This document shows positions 12,801 through 26,841 of a DNA stretch of 64,000 bases, piece after piece (position 1 is the stretch's first letter; every line of letters starts with the position of its first letter). The stretch is from NCBI GenBank assembly GCA_020081605.1, contig JAHREC010000018.1, positions 5,828,001 through 5,892,000 on the forward strand. The letters are read 5' to 3'. This DNA is from Albifimbria verrucaria (Eukaryota; Ascomycota; Sordariomycetes; Hypocreales; Stachybotryaceae). Position numbers and translations under genes: made by a program. Under the pieces are notes generated by a model. It was not told the DNA's origin, did not search any database, and saw nothing but the letters and a program-made list of their open reading frames with translations.

Positions 12801-13125
12801 GCGAGCTCATCCTCGTCAGAATTATTGCGCCTTGTTCGTCGCCCAGCTGCCTCCCGTTTCTCCTGAATCTCCTCTTGGTCCTGGCGCTGGATAGCATCTC
12901 GGACGGCGCTGCCAAGATCCATTACCTGACCACTACCCAGATTCCTGCCCGGACGCGCAGGAGAGGCTCAACACCAGCACCATAAGAATACCGCCTGCGG
13001 GAGCTCGGGGTGCCTTGAAGCTCGGGCAGATGCGGCCTCTGTAAGTTAGACACAGGCGACGCTCTCTGTTCGGGCTCGCGACTTGGGCCTCTAGAGGCAC
13101 GCGGATGAGAAGCTCGTGGAGGCAT
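9898..13125 (-). CDS. SUN-domain inner nuclear membrane protein (Sad1-like)
   Basis: Likely a nuclear-envelope protein of the LINC complex, linking chromatin or the spindle pole body to KASH partners. Exon 1 is 13125-12748, the intron is 12747-12688 (60 nt, GTGAGA..AATAG) and exon 2 is 12687-9898. Order: Pro/Arg-rich nucleoplasmic N-terminus, one TM segment (PLAPLLLAVAVGFASFLIF, about 11620-11580), a coiled coil (about 11390-11290), then a SUN domain starting NYFAIGSGATIDH (about 10580) and ending DHTCFYRVRMYGTKVEDVAE. Single-base deletions near 12952, 10472 (an A run; a false stop right after KRLFK) and 9925 must be bridged. Without the second, the last 190 residues, which are most of the SUN domain, look like a separate gene. 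The family call rests on the SUN block. Confidence 0.88.
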
Positions 13126-14851
13126 TATGAGAATCGCGCAGCAGGTAATGAGCAGGATGAGACGCGCGTTGGAGCGGTGAGATGTTGTGAGAGGGCGAGG
13201 CGAGCAGGCGTTCTAGTATACGGCCTACGGGTGAATATCAACAAAGAGCATCTTGGTGGCTGGGAAACGATGAGACCATGACCACAGCACGGCCCGTGAA
13301 CGATGTTATTTTCAAAGAGAAGTGAGGTGTGTGAGCTCGTGCAGGTCCAAAAGCCACGTTTTTCGCAAAGTCAGCAAAGTGCACAGCAGCTGTTGTGAGC
13401 TGCTGCACAATACGGTATAAGGTATCACGACAAATAAGTTGGTGATGAAGCTACCTAGCTAGGATGCCAGGCGTGACGCGCGCCGAGGTTTACGCGGTGA
13501 GAGCCAAATCAGGACCATGGTCATTGTTGATTGCGATTGCGATTGCGATTGCCATGCAGGTACCTGCTGGGCAGTCTGGATTGGGCAGGGTCACGTGAAT
13601 TGTTGGGAAGCACTGCTAAATTGGCTACCCTGAAGCGTTGATGAGGCGAAGGAAAGAAACTGGTTCGATGAGTGCTGTCCTGTGCAGTTTAACGATTGAG
13701 CATTGGTACAAAACATATTATTGAGCAGCGTCGATGACAACTATGGAGATGTACAGAAACGGAGGGAACCAATCTTCACATGGTTTTCTTTGTTTCAGCT
13801 GCTAACGCCATCGCATCTGGTCATTTTTTACCAAATGGTCAAGACAGACTAGCTGCAGTGGAGAGAGGCTAACATGGGCGACCCCGAAAAGTGGAATTGA
13901 GTCGTAATGAGGACAACAAGAGAAGCAGAAGAGGCATTTATAACAATGGCGCCTCATGTTTTCTGTTGGGCATCGGGGTGGACAGAGTCTGAGGGTACTG
14001 CATTGTAACAACGTGCAAGTGTCTAATTGACTGTTGTGTGGCAACCACCAAAGAGTGTGGTTGCAGCAACAATGATTCAATCGATAACAAAGTTGCGACA
14101 GACACAATCACAATTAGTAGGCTGGGTCATCTCGCCGGATGACTCGACAATAGTTCATCACCAAGCGACAAACACGAGGTGGCCGCCTTCGGTCTCCGCC
14201 ATCCCCGACCGCCTCTTCTGCAAGCGGCCGTTGCGGCAGTGTTGCGCCAGACGAAACCATCTAGTGGCTGCGGCTGGCTCGTACCAAGAACCGGTTTCCG
14301 GGGCCACTTATTAAAGGTTCGGCCGATCCGGGCCTCAGGGCAGTGCCGCTAACAGGAATAAGGGGAAAGGGGCGAAGAAAAAGGACGGAGATGGATGGAG
14401 GTTAACGTTACGTTGGAGGGCAAGTAGTGGCAACTAACGAAGCTCACCGATGGTAGTCACTCAGGCCAATTGCTAGTAACCGCAAATGAAAGTACAGCAG
14501 CACAAGGGGAGCAGGACTAGGACCAAAACTAGGACCAGAACCACAAGCTGTATGCATGCATGTATTGTGTGTACCAGTCAATGTACTGTAGGTACCTCGA
14601 GTGCAGAACCTGTACCTGGCCGAGTTGGGAGGGTGGGTTAATTTGCGATTGTTATTTGCTGCTGGTGCCACTGCCGCTGTTTCTGCTGCTGCCCTCACCG
14701 GTTCTTCCAGCTCCCCAGTCGACAGTCGACAGTAAAAACTACCCCGCCATCCCTCCATCAACTAAATTCACCTCCCTCCTTTCTTCTTGTGACAGCCAAG
14801 CAGCAAACACCAACCATCCTCCACCGCCATCCTCCTCCAAATATCGTTATC
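13126..14851. promoter_or_regulatory. Divergent upstream region, SUN gene / epimerase
   Basis: This 1.7 kb region separates two divergent starts. Frames of up to about 110 codons are present without recognisable features. It contains a GATTGC repeat and, near 14650-14710, a CTG/CTGCTG-rich stretch that belongs to the epimerase leader. No gene is called. Confidence 0.5.
13529..13552. repeat. GATTGC x4 microsatellite
   Basis: Four perfect tandem copies of the hexamer GATTGC lie in the divergent promoter region. Confidence 0.9.
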
Positions 14852-16235
<1,384 letters not shown>

Positions 16236-16346
16236 TAGCGGAAGGGAAGGGTTGGATACAGGGTCGAATTTGACAATCACGCATTTAGACAAAGAAAAAA
16301 CCTTTGCAAACAGATAGATCGGAATCATATCACTTTTGAGATTCTA

Positions 16347-17657
16347 TTAGTCACACTTGATGATGAGCTTGCCCGTCGTCTTTCTGCTCTCAATATCTGT
16401 GTGCGCGCTGCCTGCATCACTCAGGCTGTAGACCTTGTGAATGAGAACCTCGACCTTTTTCGACGCAACCATGTCGAACAACTCGTTGGTGTAGCGGTCC
16501 AGATCGGCGCGGTCCTGGACGTAGCCGTTGACGACAGGGCGCATGAGCTTGACGTTCTTGGGGGCCAGGTCGAGAACGCTGATGGGAGGGACGGCGCCAG
16601 ACTGAGGATTGTTAGTTAGGTCATAAACAAAAGCAATTGATTATGGAAGGAAGAATGAAATGTGTAGTTTCTGGGATAGATTGAACCAAGGGAATGACAT
16701 ACCGCGTTACCAAAGGACACCAAGTGGCCCTTCATGGCAATCATCTGCAAATCCGCCTCAAAAGTAGCCTTGCCCACACCATCAAAGATGGCATCGACAC
16801 CGTGACCGTTGGTAATCTCCTTGACCTTGGCGACGAGGTCGTCGTGCGAGTTGACGGTCCACTCGGCGCCGTGCTTGCGGGCCAGAGCGCATTTCTCCTC
16901 GGTGCTGGCCGTGCCGATGACCTTGGCACCTACCGCGCGCAGCATCTGCACCAGAAGGAGGCCGACACCGCCGGCAGCGGCGTGAACGAGGGTCCACTGG
17001 CCGGGCTGGACGACGGCGGCCTCGCGGATGAGAGTGAGTGCTGTTAGACCCTGCAGGAGCACGGCGGCGGCGACGTCGAGCTCAACGTTGTCCGGCACGA
17101 CGGAGAGCTTGTCAGCGGGTACAGAGGTGTACTGTGCGTACGAGCCCGGGGCCATGTAGACGACGCGGGTGCCGGGGTGGCTAACGGGCCGGACACGGAG
17201 GGGTGAGCGGCGACGACCTCACCGGCAGCTTCACGACCGAGCGTCATGGGCAGGGAGGGCGCCTTGTACAACCCCGTGCGGAAGTACGTGTCGATGAAGT
17301 TGACGCCGCCGAAGCGGTTCCGCACCAGGACATGGCCCTCAGCGGGGTCGGCACGGGCACGTCATTGTGCTCGAGCACCTCGACGCCGCCGGTGCGGGAG
17401 AACTGCACGGCCTTCATGGTAGTCGGAACGGGAGGCATGGTAGCGAACGTTCTGATGTGAGGATTCAAGCAAGCGCTGGGATACACGTTGGTTGCAGGAG
17501 GAGCAGAGCAGGCCGCGAGCGGGGCGCGGTTATAGCTCCTGCGAAGCTGTGGAGGGGCAGATGACGTGCCGGATAGAGCCGGCGCAACCCACGACGAGTG
17601 CTGCCGGTGTTGCCGACGGGCAATTGAGCGCAGCGGGAGGGAGGCCCGGAGCTTCAT
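16347..17657 (-). CDS. Zinc-less NADPH:quinone oxidoreductase (zeta-crystallin type)
   Basis: A medium-chain reductase that reduces quinones with NADPH. Blocks: MKAVQFSRTGGVEVLEHNDV, RNRFGGVNFIDTYFRTGLY, LGREAAGEVV, GSYAQYTSVPADKL, the nucleotide-binding HAAAGGVGLLLVQMLRAVGA, and a C-terminus with LVSFGNA joined to SGAVPPIS across an intron at 16702-16602 (101 nt). The upstream start at 17657 gives an Arg-rich, acid-free leader of about 75 residues that looks like a mitochondrial presequence. A second in-frame Met (MPPVPTTMKAVQ, about 17440) would give the bare cytosolic enzyme. Two one-base deletions lie near 17365 and 17185. Enzyme family is firm; dual localisation is inference. Confidence 0.9.
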
Positions 17658-18043
17658 TGTGCTCGCCGGGTGTATTTGTAAGCGGGCGGGTATGGCTATG
17701 TTGATTTATAAGAGGTTGGTTGTGGGATTGGTTTTATAAGGGAGTGTTTGATATGGGAGAGCTGTGGTGCTGGTGCCGGGGTGGGTAATTCGAAGCTGCC
17801 CAGATAGGAAATCGAGGAGTGGCCCACTTACTTGTACTTGCACGCCCTTGGCTTGATTATGTTGTCAACTGAATCCTTCTGATTACATCCCTCAAACTCC
17901 ACAACTATGCATCTACCATTCTAATCACATAGTCTATGGAACCCTGTCGTGTCCCTCGATCCCTTCTCAAACTCGTCCAACCTTGAATTCTTCCACGCTC
18001 CCAACACCGACTCCTCCATCCCACTCTTCCCAAACCAGTTCCT
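17658..18043. other. Intergenic, same-strand gene gap
   Basis: This 386-base gap carries the quinone oxidoreductase promoter and the 3' end of the F-box gene. It is GT-rich around 17690-17790. No gene was seen. Confidence 0.5.
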
Positions 18044-19883
18044 TCATAACGACCAAGCGGGCAAGCCCCGGACATTCTTCCACGGTCCTGACCACGCCAA
18101 TTCGTATTCATATTCCTTCAACAACCTATCCCTCCTGTTGGTCTGACATCCTACGCTATCACACCATAGATAATGCCTCGTGTCCTCCTCGCGCGGGACA
18201 AAGTATGACGATTCATCCAGCAGGCGTAGCCACTCTCGGCTGCTGGGCCCTGCGACGTGGGTTTCCTTGCGATAGCTCAAGTACACGTACCCACCCTCAA
18301 GTCTCAAGGCATAGGAGGCACTGCAGAATTTGCATTTGTAACTGTGACGTTTCTTGCACTCATTCGGCATGAATCGGCTGCCGTCCCAGATGTGAGCAAC
18401 TTTGGGAATACCTTTATGCCCAGCTTTAGTGAAACACTCGCATACCCCGGACGTGATCAGGTTGCGTATGTCCTCCGCCACGACGTGTTTGCAAGGTCGC
18501 CATGTCAGCAGGCACACACCGACCATGAGTAGTAACTGATCTCGTATGGCCGCGACGGTGTGGAAGCTGGAGACTCTCATCATGCTGACGTCCCACGAGA
18601 GCGTTATCTGGAGTAAGTTCTTCATGTATGCTGCCACCTTCATTTGAGGTGCACAGGCTTCAGGATTTGGGCCAGCTGGGAGACCCATGCAAGCGTGGTG
18701 CTCATTACACCGAACCGTGTACTGCTTGACCTTTGTCCCGGCGTCCAACATGCCCTCGATATCCTCCCAAATAACAACTGTAGAGTTATGGGGATGATTG
18801 CAAACCTTCACCCCATAATTTGACCAATACAGACATCATCACACCGTGTGATTTGACCAGATATATCCTCCACGCAAGGTAAGCAGAGAAGCCCGTCGTG
18901 GCCACCATCATCACAGCGTCTGCAAGGCCTATGCTGCAAGGCCGTCCTCGCCTTGCGTAGTCGTTCTCCGTTCACCCACGCGTCGAGGCATGCCTTGCAG
19001 AAGCGATCTTTGGCAAGATTCCGAAACAACTCGACTCTTTCGTGGGTGCCGAGAAACTTGAGCCTGAAATTGACCCAGCCTGTGCTCTTGCCGTTTCCGA
19101 TACGATAGCTCCGAAATATACGATCCAAGAAGAGGTGTGTAAAGATTACCGATGCTTGGCGCAAGGTATAGAGACTTGGTAGGGGTAAGTAGCTCATAAT
19201 TTCGAGTAGAATCTCTGATGGCAAGGCGCAGAGTTGCGAGAAGGCTTTATTCCTATTCACAAGGGAGTCTTGGTCGTCCACAATGGGTAGAAAGTCCCCA
19301 ATATCTCCCATCGTTGGTGAAAGAGTCCCACTCTCTGCAGGCGTCATGATACCTGTCTGCGAGGATGTGACCGAACCGACCTCCCAACTTGTTATGCCGC
19401 CATACGCACTGGAACCTGAATCCTCCACCATTCGATCCACCGAACTGAGCTGTGGTGGTCTAGATGAGGTTGCGATTGGCGGCTCCCCAAAGAAAGACTA
19501 GGCCGAAGAGGCGGCAACGTCTGGTCATATCGAGAGGATACTATTTGACGCAGAGAGGATTCATTCTTGCATAGTAAAGATGCTTGCCTCCTCAGAACTT
19601 GAGCAACCAATGCAGCCCGCTGATACCCAGTCTCGGAACATGCCTGCAGATACAAAGCACTCGCTTTGTCGTACAGCAAAGCGACTTCATTGTACAAGAT
19701 AGCAACCTCTTTATTAGCTGCATTATATAGCACAAATGCAGATGGTGTAGGAGGTTTGCGGAACGGTTGCGTCACAACCTCCATCGAAGTTGTTCTTTGA
19801 GCCATCGTGGACGACTCTCCAATGGATTCCGGGGCAAAAAGCTGAGGGCGGCTCATCTTGGAGTCTTGTCGCTGTCTTTTCAT
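18044..19883 (-). CDS. F-box protein with Cys-rich segment
   Basis: Likely a substrate adaptor of an SCF ubiquitin ligase. ATG 19883 is used because the frame upstream offers only GTG. The F-box reads LCALPSEILLEIMSYLPLP and continues through SLYTLRQASVIFTHLF (about 19240-19130). After it comes a Cys cluster (FCKACLDAW, RPCRRCDDGGHDGLLCLPC, about 19000-18870) that could bind zinc, and further Cys pairs (CKKRHSYKCKFCSASY) towards the C-terminus at about 18370-18300. Two one-base deletions join three frames: one near 19450 and one in a G run near 18815 where a false stop follows QIMG. The N-terminal 150 residues are helical and Ala/Leu-rich. The target is unknown. No WD40, LRR or Kelch repeats are seen. 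Confidence 0.7.
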
Positions 19884-20477
19884 GGCCACTTTCGGCGGGT
19901 TTGTCTCGTGCTGTGTATTATCGAGATGTTACTGAAGTTATGCAGTTCGTGCAGAGTTGACGTTCGCTCTGCGGATGAGTTTTCTCTTATGGTCCAAGCT
20001 GTATACCTTGATAGCCGTTAAGGAGTAGATCAGAGTTTTGTTCCGAGGGCAAAAGCTGATACCCTTATGGTCAATTCTCAAGAGAACTTGCAGGTCTATC
20101 ATGTCACGCCACCGCCATAGTGATGGTTTTATACTTCCGCAAGACCAGAAGTTATCTTCTCCCATAAGGAGTGCACTGGATAATGAAGCAGAGTCTTATT
20201 ACGAGGTTTTGTTTTTCTACATGTGTTGCCTGATACATGAGTAGTCTAAGCACCCTAGGTCCTTTGAATTCACTCCATCTGGATTGCCACGATCACAGAT
20301 CTATTCATAACCATTAACTTGTGTCACAGCTGACATTCAGTACTCTCAAATTTTAAGGCCGTTATATTTCATATATACTCTCAAGTTGGTATTTACGCTA
20401 ACTCAGCAAAATCCCTCGCTGTCCATATCTGTCCGTAACCCCAAACGCCCATGACACTTTTACCCTGGTCACTTATA
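19884..20477. other. Intergenic between F-box and ankyrin genes
   Basis: No coding frame is supported. The segment 20200-20440 is AT-rich and presumably regulatory or 3' flanking DNA. Confidence 0.5.
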
Positions 20478-23400
20478 TCAGTTCAGCTCCGTCACATACC
20501 CAATCTGCCGACGAGCATCCACACCGCCTCCTCCAAGAGTCTTTGCCAATCTCTCCTGGCTCTCTACCAGCTTCTGCTGTCTCTCCAGTCGTCTGGCAAC
20601 ACGCTCGTCCACCTTGCCCTCGATACGCTCCAGCTCTTCACGTTCGCTTAGGCGTAGAGCGCTGAGTGCTCGTGCATTATCCACACGCTCCGTGTTGACC
20701 CGCGACTCCCACTCCAGGGCCTTGCGCTGGCGCTTCTCTTCGGCGTCTAAATCAGCCGCAGCCACCGCCCGACTGCGCGCAAGGGTCGCTTCGGTGACGG
20801 CGCGCTGCTCTGAGAGCTGTCGGGTAAGTGCTGCGTTGGACAGTGACTCCTCGAGCTGTGCACGAGACCGCACTGCATTGAGATCTTCGTTGTGCTGGCG
20901 CTTGCGGCGAGCATCTTCCATCTCGGCCTTGTGAGCCCAAATCTGCTGTTCGACATTGGCGATTTCGCGTCTGCGAGCAATAGATATGGCATGATCTTGC
21001 GATTCGTCTGCCATCCTCTGCAAGCGGGCCTTTCTCATCCGTTCTTCTACCTCCATGTCCTCAGGTAGACCAGTTGCATCTTTAGGCTGTGGTCCGTCGT
21101 TCGAGTAGTACACATCAATCGCGCGATTCGCACGAAGCAATGAGAGTAGCTGATCCCGCGTATCCGAGGCTGGCATAACCTTGGTAACGTACATAGTTGG
21201 GGAATACGTGTACTCCGCACTGGTATAATGGTTGTAAGGCTTGTTGATATGCTTCCACATGCCGACTTTGAGCAAAACCCGTGCTGTTGTAACCGGATCT
21301 CGTGACTCAAACGAAAGAAGTAGCACTGACTTCCCGTCCGATTTTATCGACAGGTCAGATCCTACTTCCAGTAGAAAGCTGATGACCTTTTGCATCGCTC
21401 GCTCGCGCTCCACGTTAAGCTCGCCAGCGTCAGCACCTCGAAGGCAGACCTCAGCAAGGGCGCTTCTGCCCCCATGAAGCGGACTGGGAAAATCTGGGTC
21501 ATGGCCGGCCTGGACAAGAACCTTGACCGCAGACAAGTTTAGTTCACGGGCGGCGTTATGCAGTGACCCGTCATCCTTCGATGGCTCTGCGGCAAGTAAA
21601 TTACCCATCATCTGTATGGCGAGATCACCACCGATCTGTGTCGCTAGCGAAAGCGGAGTTCGTCCTCGGTAGTCTACAAGGTCAACTTCTGCACCGTCCA
21701 GGAGCAGCATCTTGACGACATCAGGTCGGCGTGTCTCCACCGCCAGCATGAGTGGTGTAGTCCTAGACAAGGCCGTCTCAACATTAATCTTTGCTTCACT
21801 GATTGTCAGCATAAAGTTCGTGCTACAATAATTAGATGTTACATACCGCCACGGTCAACAAGGACCTGGATCAGTGCGCTGCTGATCCGTTTCTGCGGCT
21901 GCGCAATCGCCCATGTGAGCAGTGTGACCTCTTCTTCCTCCAAGTCGTCATAGAGTTTGTACTTGGTTGATTGATCATGGTAGTACCCGGCATTAAGCAA
22001 TGTCTCGAGGATTTTCTGTGATCGTGGGAACTGGGACATTGCCTGTACAAGAATAGGCTGTGACCCAGGGGACACGCCATGACATCGACTCGGTTCTCTC
22101 CATGATGGTAGTCAGTGAATATCTCAAATAATTCCAAGGCGCCATCTTCGGAGAGGGGGTATCAAATATGTGATGGAAAGCAGATGAGATGGTTCTGGCG
22201 GATGGGTGACATGCCAGGAGTCTGTTGACCCACTCAACGTTTGCTTTTGACGCAGCATCTTGTAAGAGGCAACCGTCTTCATAGTCGACATCTGGTCCGT
22301 GATCGACAAGCAGATCGAAGAAGCGTTCAGCCAAGTCCTCTGTATCATCCCTTGTATTCTGCATCACCGAAAACAACGTCCCACTCAGAGCAGATCCCCA
22401 GCGCCTTTCTGTAGCAGCATACGTGCAATATCAAGCCCCGACTCAGTAAACCAAGCATCGAAATTATCAGATGCATATCCATGAGCAAATGCGCGGCCGA
22501 TATCCGACTTTGAGATGTCTTGTGCCATCAGAAGAGTGAACACTGAAGACTGTGGGTTTCTGGTTGCATCCATAAGCGTCTTGCTGCCATTTGCTACTGG
22601 CGAAGCCCCGTGATCTAGCAATAGCTTGACCAAACGATCTTCCGGCTCTTCTTCATTAACAGCATTGTTGAGCGCAATGTGTAGGTCCTCTGTGACAGGA
22701 AGCCCTGCCTTGATCAGATCGTTGATGATTCGGAAGCGGTTATCACGGGTGAGTTCCCAGCAAGCCTTGAGTGCGCGAATAAGGGTGGCGGGAGATGGCT
22801 TCTTCTGTGAGGTAGTTAGCAATTTTTTCTTGAGGGAGAGTGGTTATACGGACTTGATTGCCACCATCCTTCCATAGACCGAGCAGCAACTCTAGATTGC
22901 CAATAAATGCACTCCTCGTCGCAGCAACCACTGCCTCTCCTTCGTTGTAGTTCGGATCAGCACCCGCCGCCAGCAGTACTCGAAGGACCTCATGACCACC
23001 CTCGCCGTATCTTGCCGCAGACTGTAGCTGTGCGTCCACAATATCACCAGTCACACCCTTACGCATAAGCTGCTCGAATATCATCGCTCTCTTGTTGAGG
23101 TCCCCAACCTCGGTAGCCGCTTGGAATGCCTTCTCCAATACTCTTCCTTCCGCTTCGACGTCGGTTTTTAGGAGAACTTCCAATACCTCGACTGAACCTC
23201 CACGGCACGCCTCGACAATAGCTTGACCGGAGTTGCTTGATATGGATGCGCCGTGAGCCATCAGACTGTCGCCGAGTTTAATGTCACCATCACGAGCGGC
23301 GATGAGCAGCGCATCGGACGCAGCATCACCAGACACCCCAGTCTTAAGTAGGCGTCGGCACATCGCATCACGTACCGCCCTGTTTTTGATTTGCATGGCC

Positions 23401-26083
23401 TTTTGCAAGATGGAGTTCCGCAACTGCTTGGTGTGCTTGGTGCGTGCCAACAACAGGTCTAAAACTTCTGGCAACTCCTTCGATACAGCTAAGCTCAATG
23501 CCTCACCATCTGATGCGTCTGCAGCACCACTTAAGATGTTGAGGAGTGTCAGGTCGGTCGGATATGTTGCAATAGCATGCATGAGAGCTCTGTTCACCTC
23601 CAAAGGAAATGCCCCAGCTTCAACCAGCTTCTTCGTGAATGTGAGTCGGTCCATTGGGTCCGTGATATGCAAGGCATGTGGGAGAGCACATCCTAATGAG
23701 ACTGGAGTAGGGGTTATTGGACATTCAAAAATCAAGTCACTGATGGGACTGTTTGCTGCTACAATGGCATGACAAAGTGATGCAGCCTTGTAGGCATTGG
23801 GATCTGCACCAGAATCTAGCAACTTCTTCAGAGTTGATAGTGACGGCTGCTGGGTGTTGTTTCGCAGCAAGGATTGAACTTCATGCACAAGAATTTCATT
23901 GAGATCCGGCTTCGTCTTAGACTTGGCAAGGATGATGTCAAGCTTCCACGTCTTACCTTCCGTCGAGGGAAGTTGTGCAAGCTCAGTCAGGCAGAGACCG
24001 AGCGTGTTGTCTGCGGGCTTACCAAGACCAAGGACCAACTCAAGGACCTTGGGATCAGGGTTCGAAACCGCAGTCTTAAGTATGGCGCCGTTAAAACTGT
24101 TAATATCGGCGCTTCCATGCTGCAGAAGCAATCGCAACAGCGACATATCAACCGGTTTCTCCCCAAGCGTCTCCGATAATGCTGTCGCAACCTCAACGAC
24201 TCCGATCGCAGCTCCTGCACGGAACAGTATGCTCATCATATCGTGACGAATGCGATGATCCGAAACCTTCATGACATGGGGACCTGCGCGGCAGCTGTTT
24301 GAGGAGAAGCCTTCTGCACAAGAGAAGAAAGTAAGTTGACGTCTTTCTGGCCGATGATGGCGTGAAGCCCGGCACCTTGCTCGTAGTTGACATCTGCGCC
24401 ATGATCTAGGAGCAATTTGATAAGAGAGTCGTCTCTTTGCGCAACGTTTTCGTTGATGGCGTCGTGTAAAGCTGCGTGTAGACATTGCCCGGACAAAGCC
24501 CCTTGAGGAACAGTTCCACCATATGGTAACGTTCCTTGGGAGGTAGACTTCTAGTCAGTGGAAATACCAAAGTCAAGGTCTCTGCAGACGGTTTCGCTGC
24601 CAATATTTTTTGTGTCAAAGCTGCATCACCGCGAAGGACCGCTGTACGAAGCGCCTCGCCTCCTCTGTGGTCTGGGGAAGCCACTTCGTGCCTGCTGCGC
24701 TGTGATGATCTTCGTCCTGATTGTGATCGCGGCTCCGGAAAGTAAGGGTGAAGTAAAAGATCCACGGTGTTGCCATCGCCGGCTTCGGTGGCATGGATCA
24801 AGCACTCATGTAGTGCCGTGCCGCTTGCTCCTTTCTTGAGCAACAAGGTGAGCAAGTGATATCGAGCCTCGGGAGCGACTTGTTTCGGGATGACGGAGAC
24901 GCAAGCAGATGCTGACTGGGGACTTAGGCTCGATCTATCGTTGAGTAATGAATTGACGAGTTGTGACTGTCCTGTCGCGATGGCATTCTTCAATGCTGAC
25001 GCGCCATTGTGTTCCACGGAGACTCCATACGCAGCTAGCAGACCTGCCATTTCAAAGAACTGCGTCTCACAGGACCGCTCCAAAACCTGCGACAGCACTT
25101 CTCCCTCGGCACCTGCACAGAGGAGCAACTCGGCCAATTCGAGCTTGTCCCCGGCGTTCAGGGAAGGGTGGTTGTAGAGGTTCTCAAAGGCCATGTCCAA
25201 ACCAGGTCTTTGCGGGGTTTATTTCCCATGATGATAGAGATGGCAATGTCGCGCCGGGCGTTGTTGATGGCTGTTCTCAAAGCCTCTGCTTCATTATAAT
25301 TACCGTCCGCGGTAGACCGACTCAGGTGCATGACTGTCTCGAGACAGCCAGCTCGCGCTGCGTCAACCATACTTTGCGTCACCAAAGGAGGCGACGGGCG
25401 GCCATCGGATTGCAAAAGGAGGCTGATCATGGCGGATTGACTTGGTGCGGTGCAGGCTTTGCGAAACGCATCCTGCCCATCGGCTGTTTGCGCAACACTT
25501 GCGCCATACTTGAGGAGCAAATCGACGATGGGCGTGTTGCCGTTCCTGATGGCCATGGGAAGACACGAATCTAGGGCTAGGGAATCGGCGTGTGGGAGTA
25601 AAACGTGGACCATGTCCTGCTGGTTAGTCTCAATCGCAGACCTCAACAGCTTCGTCCTGTCGACAAAGGTGTCCACGCTGCGACGCCGGCTCAAGACACC
25701 GGATTTCTGCTTCATGCCGGTCAAGTCGACACCTGCTGCTGACAGCTTACCCAACAGCGCCTGCGCAACACCCGGCGATCCAGAAACCGCGATCCATTGG
25801 CTCAGTACGTCGAGAATGTCGCGAGGTTCCCAATGCTTGCCCTTCTTCAGGTTGCTCGTGGAAAATGCCCGGGATAGTCCGCTCTTGGGTTTGATCTGAG
25901 CAATTTCTAGAGCGCGTCTTTGCATAAGATCCTCGGCGATCAAGTCATCGCCAGGGGCCAGGAATGACGGGAGCTGCGGTGGGCGGAACAGCCGCGTAGG
26001 CGCGGGGGCAAGACGATGCCCCATTGCTGCGAGAGCTGGAGAATGCGCCTTTGGCGATCATTGGGTATCGTCGGAGCTGCCAT
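20478..26083 (-). CDS. Very large ankyrin-repeat protein with C-terminal coiled coil
   Basis: A single gene of roughly 1,850 codons. ATG 26083 starts MAAPTIPNDRQRRIL; a deletion in a C run near 26000 leads into the frame LPSFLAPGDD. The body is a long solenoid of ankyrin-type units, many diverged, with recurring patterns such as LLKYGAS, LLLDHGADVNYEQGAGL, LLAAGADPNYNEGEAV and LLLDGAEVDLVDYRGRTPL. The last 250 residues are a charged coiled coil (RRREIANVEQQIWAHKAEME to RLERQQKLVESQERLAKTL). One intron at about 21839-21790 joins VDRG to AKINVET. At least seven one-base deletions (near 26000, 25200, 24480, 24270, 22815, 22385 and 22090) cut it into about eight frames. No enzymatic domain was seen, so a scaffold role is inferred. 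Splitting it into several genes would be an error. Confidence 0.8.
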
Positions 26084-26742
26084 TTTCTCACGGGTTCTAT
26101 GAGGTTCAGTTTAGGAGTGCATGCCCCGTGGTGGCATGAGCGAGAGGGATCCCGTCAGAGCAAGACCATGCCCACGCTGGATGACGGATGCTTTGTTGGA
26201 GGATGCGCAGCTGAATAAGATACTGTACAGTACCAAGTGCGAGCTTGTAGAAATGCACTTTCTAAACAATGATCAGGCTCAGGTCAATGCGAGAGAGAGA
26301 GAAAATGGCAAAGGATTCCTTTGAGGAGTTGCCACACCGAGGGTCAAGGCCAGGGGCTGGGGCAAATTGAAGTGAAGTGAAGGTGACGTGAACAAGAGCA
26401 AATGCACAGCCGTGTGTAAATGTAAGTGTAAATGGATCTACAAGCAGATCAGGTGCAGCCAGGAGGTCTGTTTCCAGCCCTCTCCACACAGCCTCGGTCG
26501 CAGATCACCTTGAGAGTTCCTAGTCGAAACTACTAGTTACACTAGAGAAATTCTTAATTGATTGCGTGAGCTTTCCGCGGAAACATATATCAAAGCACAG
26601 CCTTTTTTTTCTTCCTCCGCGTATCGGTTTGAAGTGGGCCAGTCCATCCAAGAGAGTCCAGTTACTCGGTACAACTTACGAAGCATCCCTCCCTTCGCCT
26701 ACCGGAACAAGATCCCGCACGTTGAGCTCATGGCCCGGCATG

Positions 26743-26750
26743 TATAAATA
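26743..26750 (+). promoter_or_regulatory. TATA box
   Basis: TATAAATA lies about 100 bp upstream of the Cys-rich frame at 26842-26973, a normal distance for a fungal core promoter. Function is inferred from position only. Confidence 0.35.
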
Positions 26751-26841
26751 GAGCATTTTTCCTAGCTCGTTCTTGGTGGAGCACCAATCACATCCATTAT
26801 TCTGCTGGCATCGCATCATCATTGGCGGTTGTGGCATCTAA

